A program made the position numbers and the translations under genes. A DNA stretch of 64,000 bases from Strigamia acuminata (taxonomy: Eukaryota > Arthropoda > Chilopoda > Geophilomorpha > Linotaeniidae): the NCBI GenBank assembly GCA_949358305.1, contig CASHSZ010000041.1, positions 1-64,000 on the forward strand. Direction: 5' to 3'. Under the pieces are notes generated by a model. It was not told where the DNA came from and ran no database searches. It was given only the letters and a program-made list of their open reading frames with translations. The first letter of the stretch is position 1. Each line of letters opens with the position of its first letter. This document shows, piece by piece, positions 1 to 9,900 of this stretch.

Positions 1-670
1 TGACAATATTTGACCCAACAACTGCGCCACGTTCCAGGCGCCGGTTTAGGCATTTTAGACCCGTTTTAGACCGTTTTAGATGGCGAAAACGTTCTCTCCA
101 TCATTTTCTACCCCTGGGTGAGGTTTTCAGCGTTCATAATTGATGAAAAAGCTGTTTTCTAACTAGCTGTCCCATTGCTAGTTTTGGCGTCAGGTTTTAG
201 CAACCTTCCGATCCGACTCTGTCGTCTGCACGACCTCCAAGACTGTTTTAGGGTTAATTTGAGTCAAATAATTCATTCTGGGTGTTGTTTTGGGTTTTTT
301 ACAAGTGTGTTTTTGTAGTTTTTATTGGTTTCAAACATTGTCAATTCTTTATACAAGTGTAACTTTCATTTCTCTGTATTTTGAGAACTTTGCATTGCAG
401 CAAAGTTCATTTCTTGCCCCTTAATTATTGTGTAATTGTTGGTTTTCAAGCCCGTTTTTTAACAATAACTTTATTTGAAGTGCCTATTGTTTCAGGCACG
501 TGCTTCCACGTGCCTTTTATTGTTGAGCAATTTCTTGGGCAGTTGCGCTCCTGTTGCTAGCATTGCCGCGCGTTCTCCGCGCGCGTACTCGCGCGTTTCG
601 CATCACACACATTCGGGTTCAATGGCCTATCGCGGCGGCACATTGTGTGGCATAGCGCGGCACGTTGCAA
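1..670 (-). repeat. Inverted partial copy of the 1676-bp unit (left arm of palindrome 1)
   Basis: This stretch is the reverse complement of 3907-4576: coordinates of matching bases sum to 4577. It is the outer part of the left arm of a palindrome centred at 2288.5, and the arm probably continues left of the window. It holds no gene. Small hairpins include GGCACGTG-CTTC-CACGTGCC at 495-514 and AACTTTGC/GCAAAGTT near 389-410. The same sequence recurs at 54189-54858. Confidence 0.93.
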
Positions 671-721
671 TTACGTGACGTGGCACGTTGCTGTTACGTG
701 ACGCGATAGCCAGTATTTAAG
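671..721 (+). promoter_or_regulatory. Candidate inward-facing promoter in the left palindrome arm
   Basis: TTACGTGACG occurs twice (671-680 and 694-703); the first copy extends into TGACGTGG, a bZIP-like core. A TATA-like TATTTAAG follows at 714-721. Everything downstream is the hairpin array. The inverted copy at 3856-3906 points the other way, toward the same centre. The call rests on motifs only. Confidence 0.35.
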
Positions 722-792
722 CAGGGGATTCCATCATCGTTTACACAAATGCGCATTGCAACGTGGAGGCGCATTCGAGTCCTTTTCCCAAG

Positions 793-862
793 CGTTGAAA
801 AAGGACAAAACTCGTATTCGATTCGAAAGCGAATCGAATACGATTTTTGTCCTTTTTCAACG
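793..862. repeat. 70-bp inverted repeat at the outer end of the hairpin array
   Basis: It begins CGTTGAAAAAGGAC and ends GTCCTTTTTCAACG. Inside is ATTCGATTCG / CGAATCGAAT around a short AAAG loop, so the segment can fold into one long, near-perfect hairpin. The mirror copy is at 3715-3784. Confidence 0.85.
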
Positions 863-1464
863 CAAAATTGTATTCGATTCGCTTTCGAATCGAATACGAG
901 TTTTGCCCTTCTTCAACGCGAAATCGTATTCGACTCGCTTTCGAGTCGAATGCGAATTTTTCCCTTCTTCAACGCGAAATCGTATTCGACTCGTTTTCGA
1001 GTCGAGTACGAGTTTTGCCCTTCTTCAACGCGAAATCGTATTCGACTCGTTTTCGAGTCGAATACGAGTTTTGCCCTTCTTCAACGCGAAATCGTATTCG
1101 ACTCGTTTTCGAGTCGAGTACGAGTTTTGCCCTTCTTCAACGCGAAATCGTATTCGACTCGTTTTCGAGTCGAGTACGAGTTTTGCCCTTCTTCAACGCG
1201 AAATCGTATTCGACTCGTTTTCGAGTCGAATACGAGTTTTGCCCTTCTTCAACGCGAAATCGTATTCGACTCGTTTTCGAGTCGAGTACGAGTTTTGCCC
1301 TTCTTCAACGCGAAATCGTATTCGACTCGTTTTCGAGTCGAATACGAGTTTTGCCCTTCTTCAACGCGAAATCGTATTCGACTCGTTTTCGAGTCGAGTA
1401 CGAGTTTTGCCCTTCTTCAACGCGAAATCGTATTCGACTCGTTTTCGAGTCGAATACGAGATAG
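863..1464 (+). repeat. 56-bp tandem hairpin repeat array, left arm
   Basis: About ten copies of a 56-bp unit (units start near 905, 961, 1017, 1073, 1129, 1185, 1241, 1297, 1353 and 1409). Each carries CGTATTCGACTCG-TTTT-CGAGTCGAATACG, a 13-bp stem with a TTTT loop. Some copies have GAGTACG in place of GAATACG, which leaves one mismatch in the stem. Because 56 is not a multiple of 3 and the unit has no stop codon, all three frames stay open; this explains the long overlapping open frames. Confidence 0.92.
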
Positions 1465-1562
1465 TCGATGACCCGTTCCCGGACTTTGACTCGTACGACT
1501 CGTATTCGAGATGTATTCGAGATGTATTCGAGATGTATTCGAATCGTATTCGAGTCGCATTC

Positions 1563-1919
1563 GAGATGGTCGATGATTTCCACTCGCTCGTATACGCGTT
1601 GTATACGAGCTCGTATTTTGATCGTAATCGTAAACGAATCGTTTACAAGTCGTATACAAGTTGTATACGACGTGTATACACCTCGTATACGAACGAAGTT
1701 TGTGAAAACACAATTTCCAAATAAGACGTATGTGACTACTATGTGTTTTCATGTCGTAGTAAGTATCCGGTGGATTTTCCAAACTTCGTTCGTATACGAG
1801 GTGTATACACGTCGTATACAACTTGTATACGACTTGTAAACGATTCGTTTACGATTACGATCAAAATACGAGCTCGTATACAACGCGTATACGAGCGAGT
1901 GGAAATCATCGACCATCTC
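1563..1919 (+). repeat. 357-bp palindromic module S, copy 1
   Basis: Arms of about 138 bp, from GAGATGGTCGATGATTTCC to GGAAATCATCGACCATCTC, surround a loop of about 80 bp. The loop has its own GAAAACACA/TGTGTTTTC pair. The arms are rich in GTATAC, TCGA and CGTATACGAG motifs. Two more copies follow at 2116 and 2658 with the loop in the same orientation. Confidence 0.9.
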
Positions 1920-2115
1920 GAATGCGACTCGAATACGATTCGAATACATCTCGAATACATCTCGAATACGAGTCGTATACGAGATGGTCGATTTTTGTTT
2001 CCCGGACTTTGATTCGTATTCGAGTTGTTACGAGTTCGTATTTTGATCGTATTCGTATTCGAATCGAATTCGAATCGTATTCGAATCGAATACGAATCGA
2101 ATTCGAGTCGTATTC

Positions 2116-2472
2116 GAGATGGTCGATGATTTCCACTCGCTCGTATACGCGTTGTATACGAGCTCGTATTTTGATCGTAATCGTAAACGAATCGTTTACA
2201 AGTCGTATACAAGTTGTATACGACGTGTATACACCTCGTATACGAACGAAGTTTGTGAAAACACAATTTCCAAATAAGACGTATGTGACTACTATGTGTT
2301 TTCATGTCGTAGTAAGTATCCGGTGGATTTTCCAAACTTCGTTCGTATACGAGGTGTATACACGTCGTATACAACTTGTATACGACTTGTAAACGATTCG
2401 TTTACGATTACGATCAAAATACGAGCTCGTATACAACGCGTATACGAGCGAGTGGAAATCATCGACCATCTC
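2116..2472 (+). repeat. 357-bp palindromic module S, copy 2 (centre of palindrome 1)
   Basis: Same module as at 1563. Its loop straddles the symmetry point of the whole 4.6-kb palindrome (2288.5), so the centre is an asymmetric spacer of about 80 bp. Confidence 0.9.
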
Positions 2473-2657
2473 GAATGCGACTCGAATACGATTCGAATAC
2501 ATCCCGAATACATCTCGAATACGAGTCGTATACGAGATGGTCGATTTTTGTTTCCCGGACTTTGATTCGTATTCGAGTTGTTACGAGTTCGTATTTTGAT
2601 CGTATTCGTATTCGAATCGAATTCGAATCGAATACGAATCGAATTCGAGTCGTATTC

Positions 2658-3014
2658 GAGATGGTCGATGATTTCCACTCGCTCGTATACGCGTTGTATA
2701 CGAGCTCGTATTTTGATCGTAATCGTAAACGAATCGTTTACAAGTCGTATACAAGTTGTATACGACGTGTATACACCTCGTATACGAACGAAGTTTGTGA
2801 AAACACAATTTCCAAATAAGACGTATGTGACTACTATGTGTTTTCATGTCGTAGTAAGTATCCGGTGGATTTTCCAAACTTCGTTCGTATACGAGGTGTA
2901 TACACGTCGTATACAACTTGTATACGACTTGTAAACGATTCGTTTACGATTACGATCAAAATACGAGCTCGTATACAACGCGTATACGAGCGAGTGGAAA
3001 TCATCGACCATCTC
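2658..3014 (+). repeat. 357-bp palindromic module S, copy 3
   Basis: Same module as at 1563. The arms obey the large mirror symmetry but the loop does not: it reads in the same direction as copies 1 and 2. The spacing between equivalent loop points is 553 bp (copies 1-2) and 542 bp (copies 2-3), because the intermodule spacer of the second interval is about 11 bp shorter. Confidence 0.9.
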
Positions 3015-3112
3015 GAATGCGACTCGAATACGATTCGAATACATCTCGAATACATCTCGAATACATCTCGAATACGAGTCGTACGAGTCAAAGTCCGGGA
3101 ACGGGTCATCGA

Positions 3113-3714
3113 CTATCTCGTATTCGACTCGAAAACGAGTCGAATACGATTTCGCGTTGAAGAAGGGCAAAACTCGTACTCGACTCGAAAACGAGTCGAA
3201 TACGATTTCGCGTTGAAGAAGGGCAAAACTCGTATTCGACTCGAAAACGAGTCGAATACGATTTCGCGTTGAAGAAGGGCAAAACTCGTACTCGACTCGA
3301 AAACGAGTCGAATACGATTTCGCGTTGAAGAAGGGCAAAACTCGTATTCGACTCGAAAACGAGTCGAATACGATTTCGCGTTGAAGAAGGGCAAAACTCG
3401 TACTCGACTCGAAAACGAGTCGAATACGATTTCGCGTTGAAGAAGGGCAAAACTCGTACTCGACTCGAAAACGAGTCGAATACGATTTCGCGTTGAAGAA
3501 GGGCAAAACTCGTATTCGACTCGAAAACGAGTCGAATACGATTTCGCGTTGAAGAAGGGCAAAACTCGTACTCGACTCGAAAACGAGTCGAATACGATTT
3601 CGCGTTGAAGAAGGGAAAAATTCGCATTCGACTCGAAAGCGAGTCGAATACGATTTCGCGTTGAAGAAGGGCAAAACTCGTATTCGATTCGAAAGCGAAT
3701 CGAATACAATTTTG
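3113..3714 (-). repeat. 56-bp tandem hairpin repeat array, right arm
   Basis: Mirror image of 863-1464, with the same number of units and the same order of stem variants. It holds no gene. Confidence 0.92.
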
Positions 3715-3855
3715 CGTTGAAAAAGGACAAAAATCGTATTCGATTCGCTTTCGAATCGAATACGAGTTTTGTCCTTTTTCAACGCTTGGGAAAAGGACTC
3801 GAATGCGCCTCCACGTTGCAATGCGCATTTGTGTAAACGATGATGGAATCCCCTG

Positions 3856-3906
3856 CTTAAATACTGGCTATCGCGTCACGTAACAGCAACGTGCCACGTC
3901 ACGTAA
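3856..3906 (-). promoter_or_regulatory. Candidate inward-facing promoter in the right palindrome arm
   Basis: Exact mirror of 671-721: CTTAAATA (TATTTAAG on the minus strand) followed by two CGTCACGTAA motifs. It points left into the hairpin array, convergent with the copy at 671-721. The call rests on motifs only. Confidence 0.35.
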
Positions 3907-6900
3907 TTGCAACGTGCCGCGCTATGCCACACAATGTGCCGCCGCGATAGGCCATTGAACCCGAATGTGTGTGATGCGAAACGCGCGAGTACGCGCGCGG
4001 AGAACGCGCGGCAATGCTAGCAACAGGAGCGCAACTGCCCAAGAAATTGCTCAACAATAAAAGGCACGTGGAAGCACGTGCCTGAAACAATAGGCACTTC
4101 AAATAAAGTTATTGTTAAAAAACGGGCTTGAAAACCAACAATTACACAATAATTAAGGGGCAAGAAATGAACTTTGCTGCAATGCAAAGTTCTCAAAATA
4201 CAGAGAAATGAAAGTTACACTTGTATAAAGAATTGACAATGTTTGAAACCAATAAAAACTACAAAAACACACTTGTAAAAAACCCAAAACAACACCCAGA
4301 ATGAATTATTTGACTCAAATTAACCCTAAAACAGTCTTGGAGGTCGTGCAGACGACAGAGTCGGATCGGAAGGTTGCTAAAACCTGACGCCAAAACTAGC
4401 AATGGGACAGCTAGTTAGAAAACAGCTTTTTCATCAATTATGAACGCTGAAAACCTCACCCAGGGGTAGAAAATGATGGAGAGAACGTTTTCGCCATCTA
4501 AAACGGTCTAAAACGGGTCTAAAATGCCTAAACCGGCGCCTGGAACGTGGCGCAGTTGTTGGGTCAAATATTGTCAAAAATCAGTGGAAATTTGTCAAAT
4601 ACTGGCAAAAATCTGCTGAAATTTGTCAAAAATTGCCAAATTTTGGCGCAAGTTACGTGAGGTTTGCGCGCATCCAACTATGACAAAAAATCCATGCGTG
4701 TGCACGCGCGATTTACTGGCGCGTTGGAAGCGTTAAAATAAATTTTTCCAATATCTAACACAATTTGCACCGAATTATGGCAATTTTTGACAAATTTACA
4801 TGGATTTTTGCCAGTATTTGACAAATTTCCACGGATTTTTGACAATATTTGACAAATTCCAGACAAATTTCAGACAAATTTCAATTAATTTTAGAAATTT
4901 TATGAGAAATTTCAGCAAATGTTTGAGGATTGAGGAAATCTTCTGAAATTTGTCAAATATAGGCAAAAATCTTCTGAAATTTGTCAAATACAGGCAAAAA
5001 TCTGCTGAAATTTGTCAAAAATTGCCCAAATTCCGTGCAAGTTTTGCAAGTTTTGCGCGCATCAAATCGTATGCGCGCCTATACTATTGCACGAGCGCAT
5101 TGACGCGTGATGAACACCGACCACGTTTACGAAGTGAATTCGAGCTACAAAAGTATCGAGTCGCCATTCTATGATGGAAAAAAAAAATTAAGTGTAAACA
5201 AACAAAATAAAAACTTTAATATACAAGAAACGTACAATTCCACTCAACTTTGTTTCAAATTTTATTTATTGGATCATTGAAAATAAACAGTAGTGTTGTG
5301 CACTGTACGCTTAAGTGTATACCGGCGATGCGTTGTTTTGTGGTGGGGATTTGCCTCGATAATTGATCTTTTCTCTTTGTTTGCAATATTTTTTTGGCCT
5401 TTTTTGTTGATTTTTCGGTTTGAAATTGTTTTTTTCCGGTGTAATTTAAGTGGTGGAAGGTTGTTGGCGTGTGTTGAGGGTAATTTTGGCGGTTTTTGGG
5501 TCGGGATTAGTGTTTTCTGCGATTTTTTATCGGTATTTGGGGTTTGATGCAGCGGATAGCGCATGCGAATCGCCGTCGACCGTAGCATTAGCAATTGCAA
5601 CGTGCCGCGCTATGCCACACAATGTGCCGCTGCGATATGCCATCGAATCCGAATGTGTGTGATGCGAAACGCGAGTACGCGCGCGGAGAACGCGCGGCAA
5701 TGCTAGCAACAGGAGCGCAACTGCCCAAGAAATTGCTCAACAATAAAAGGCACGTGCCTGAAACAATAGGCACTTCAAATAAAGTTATTGTTAAAAAACG
5801 GGCTTGAAAACCAACAATTACACAATAATTAAGGGGCAAGAAATGAACTTTGCTGCAATGCAAAGTTCTCAAAATACAGAGAAATGAAAGTTACACTTGT
5901 ATAAAGAATTGACAATGTTTGAAACCAATAAAAACTACAAAAACACACTTGTAAAAAACCCAAAACAACCCCCAGAATGAATTATTTGACTCAAATTAAC
6001 CCTAAAACGGTCTTGGAGGTCGTGCAGACGACAGAGTCGGATCGGAAGGTTGCTAAAACCTGACGCCAAAACTAGCAATGGGACAGCTAGTTAGAAAACA
6101 GCTTTTTCATCAATCATGAACGCTGAAAACCTCACCCAGGGGTAGAAAATGATGGAGAGAACGTTTTCGCCATCTAAAACGGTCTAAAACGGGTCTAAAA
6201 TGCCTAAACCGGCGCCTGGAACGTGGCGCAGTTGTTGGGTCAAATATTGTCAAAAATCAGTGGAAATTTGTCAAATACTGGCAAAAATCTGCTGAAATTT
6301 GTCAAAAATTGCCAAATTTTGGCGCAAGTTACGTGAGGTTTGCGCGCATCCAACTATGACGAAAAATCCATGCGTGTGCACGCGCGATTTACTGGCGCGT
6401 TGGAAGCGTTAAAATAAATTTTTCCAATATCTAACACAATTTGCACCGAATTATGGCAATTTTTGACAAATTTACATGGATTTTTGCCAGTATTTGACAA
6501 ATTTCCACGGATTTTTGACAATATTTGACAAATTCCAGACAAATTTCAGACAAATTTCAATTAATTTTTGAAATTTTATGAGAAATTTCAGCAAATGTTT
6601 GAGGATTGAGGAAATCTTCTGAAATTTGTCAAATATAGGCAAAAATCTTCTGAAATTTGTCAAATACAGGCAAAAATCTGCTGAAATTTGTCAAAAATTG
6701 CCCAAATTCCGTGCAAGTTTTGCAAGTTTTGCGCGCATCAAATCGTATGCGCGCCTATACTATTGCACGAGCGCATTGACGCGTGATGAACACCGACCAC
6801 GTTTACGAAGTGAATTCGAGCTACAAAAGTATCGAGTCGCCATTCTATGATGGAAAAAAAAAATTAAGTGTAAACAAACAAAATAAAAACTTTAATATAC

Positions 6901-9900
6901 AAGAAACGTACAATTCCACTCAACTTTGTTTCAAATTTTATTTATTGGATCATTGAAAATAAACAGTAGTGTTGTGCACTGTACGCTTAAGTGTATACCG
7001 GCGATGCGTTGTTTTGTGGTGGGGATTTGCCTCGATAATTGATCTTTTCTCTTTGTTTGCAATATTTTTTTGGCCTTTTTTGTTGATTTTTCGGTTTGAA
7101 ATTGTTTTTTTCCGGTGTAATTTAAGTGGTGGAAGGTTGTTGGCGTGTGTTGAGGGTAATTTTGGCGGTTTTTGGGTCGGGATTAGTGTTTTCTGCGATT
7201 TTTTATCGGTATTTGGGGTTTGATGCAGCGGATAGCGCATGCGAATCGCCGTCGACCGTAGCATTAGCAATTGCAACGTGCCGCGCTATGCCACACAATG
7301 TGCCGCCGCGATATGCCATCGAATCCGAATGTGTGTGATGCGAAACGCGAGTACGCGCGCGGAGAACGCGCGGCAATGCTAGCAACAGGAGCGCAACTGC
7401 CCAAGAAATTGCTCAACAATAAAAGGCACGTGCCTGAAACAATAGGCACTTCAAATAAAGTTATTGTTAAAAAACGGGCTTGAAAACCAACAATTACACA
7501 ATAATTAAGGGGCAAGAAATGAACTTTGCTGCAATGCAAAGTTCTCAAAATACAGAGAAATGAAAGTTACACTTGTATAAAGAATTGACAATGTTTGAAA
7601 CCAATAAAAACTACAAAAACACACTTGTAAAAAACCCAAAACAACCCCCAGAATGAATTATTTGACTCAAATTAACCCTAAAACGGTCTTGGAGGTCGTG
7701 CAGACGACAGAGTCGGATCGGAAGGTTGCTAAAACCTGACGCCAAAACTAGCAATGGGACAGCTAGTTAGAAAACAGCTTTTTCATCAATCATGAACGCT
7801 GAAAACCTCACCCAGGGGTAGAAAATGATGGAGAGAACGTTTTCGCCATCTAAAACGGTCTAAAACGGGTCTAAAATGCCTAAACCGGCACCTGGAACGT
7901 GGCGCAGTTGTTGGGTCAAATATTGTCAAAAATCAGTGGAAATTTGTCAAATACTGGCAAAAATCTGCTGAAATTTGTCAAAAATTGCCAAATTTTGGCG
8001 CAAGTTACGTGAGGTTTGCGCGCATCCAACTATGACGAAAAATCCATGCGTGTGCACGCGCGATTTACTGGCGCGTTGGAAGCGTTAAAATAAATTTTTC
8101 CAATATCTAACACAATTTGCACCGAATTATGGCAATTTTTGACAAATTTACATGGATTTTTGCCAGTATTTGACAAATTTCCACGGATTTTTGACAATAT
8201 TTGACAAATTCCAGACAAATTTCAGACAAATTTCAATTAATTTTTGAAATTTTATGAGAAATTTCAGCAAATGTTTGAGGATTGAGGAAATCTTCTGAAA
8301 TTTGTCAAATATAGGCAAAAATCTTCTGAAATTTGTCAAATACAGGCAAAAATCTGCTGAAATTTGTCAAAAATTGCCCAAATTCCGTGCAAGTTTTGCA
8401 AGTTTTGCGCGCATCAAATCGTATGCGCGCCTATACTATTGCACGAGCGCATTGACGCGTGATGAACACCGACCACGTTTACGAAGTGAATTCGAGCTAC
8501 AAAAGTATCGAGTCGCCATTCTATGATGGAAAAAAAAAATTAAGTGTAAACAAACAAAATAAAAACTTTAATATACAAGAAACGTACAATTCCACTCAAC
8601 TTTGTTTCAAATTTTATTTATTGGATCATTGAAAATAAACAGTAGTGTTGTGCACTGTACGCTTAAGTGTATACCGGCGATGCGTTGTTTTGTGGTGGGG
8701 ATTTGCCTCGATAATTGATCTTTTCTCTTTGTTTGCAATATTTTTTTGGCCTTTTTTGTTGATTTTTCGGTTTGAAATTGTTTTTTTCCGGTGTAATTTA
8801 AGTGGTGGAAGGTTGTTGGCGTGTGTTGAGGGTAATTTTGGCGGTTTTTGGGTCGGGATTAGTGTTTTCTGCGATTTTTTATCGGTATTTGGGGTTTGAT
8901 GCAGCGGATAGCGCATGCGAAACGCCGTCGACCGTAGCATTAGCAATTGCAACGTGCCGCGCTATGCCACACAATGTGCCGCCGCGATATGCCATCGAAT
9001 CCGAATGTGTGTGATGCGAAACGCGAGTACGCGCGCGGAGAACGCGCGGCAATGCTAGCAACAGGAGCGCAACTGCCCAAGAAATTGCTCAACAATAAAA
9101 GGCACGTGCCTGAAACAATAGGCACTTCAAATAAAGTTATTGTTAAAAAATGGGCCTGAAAACCAACAATTACACAATAATTAAGGGGCAAGAAATGAAC
9201 TTTGCTGCAATGCAAAGTTCTCAAAATACAGAGAAATGAAAGTTACACTTGTATAAAGAATTGACAATGTTTGAAACCAATAAAAACTACAAAAACACAC
9301 TTGTAAAAAACCCAAAACAACCCCCAGAATGAATTATTTGACTCAAATTAACCCTAAAACGGTCTTGGAGGTCGTGCAGACGACAGAGTCGGATCGGAAG
9401 GTTGCTAAAACCTGACGCCAAAACTAGCAATGGGACAGCTAGTTAGAAAACAGCTTTTTCATCAATCATGAACGCTGAAAACCTCACCCAGGGGTAGAAA
9501 ATGATGGAGAGAACGTTTTCGCCATCTAAAACGGTCTAAAACGGGTCTAAAATGCCTAAACCGGCGCCTGGAACGTGGCGCAGTTGTTGGGTCAAATATT
9601 GTCAAAAATCAGTGGAAATTTGTCAAATACTGGCAAAAATCTGCTGAAATTTGTCAAAAATTGCCAAATTTTGGCGCAAGTTACGTGAGGTTTGCGCGCA
9701 TCCAACTATGACGAAAAATCCATGCGTGTGCACGCGCGATTTACTGGCGCGTTGGAAGCGTTAAAATAAATTTTTCCAATATCTAACACAATTTGCACCG
9801 AATTATGGCAATTTTTGACAAATTTACATGGATTTTTGCCAGTATTTGACAAATTTCCACGGATTTTTGACAATATTTGACAAATTCCAGACAAATTTCA

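Larger units (their letters stand above)
671..3906. repeat. Core of giant palindrome 1 (hairpin-rich, non-coding)
   Basis: The two arms are reverse complements about 2288.5 except inside the central hairpin loops. From outside inward each arm has a promoter-like stretch, a 70-bp hairpin (793-862), a tandem array of 56-bp hairpin repeats, and then 357-bp palindromic modules. The core replaces the body of the 1676-bp unit exactly at its TTGCAACG end. Long open frames cross it in several frames on both strands, but only because the repeats lack stop codons; I regard none as a gene. The layout (long inverted arms made of tandem direct repeats) resembles foldback/Galileo-type elements, but no transposase is present. 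A near-identical copy lies at 54859-58094. Confidence 0.9.

Noticed and set aside
756-1724. Long open frames (205-325 codons) in the palindromes, on both strands, also at 2844-3821, 54944-55912 and 57032-58009
   Set aside because: They are products of stop-free 56-bp and TCGA-rich repeats: three frames are open at once, protein content is purely periodic, and mirror copies exist on the other strand.
5274-5600. Recurring 60-108 codon frames in every 1676-bp unit
   Set aside because: They overlap on opposite strands, show no family motif, and are conserved only because the DNA repeats are recent copies.
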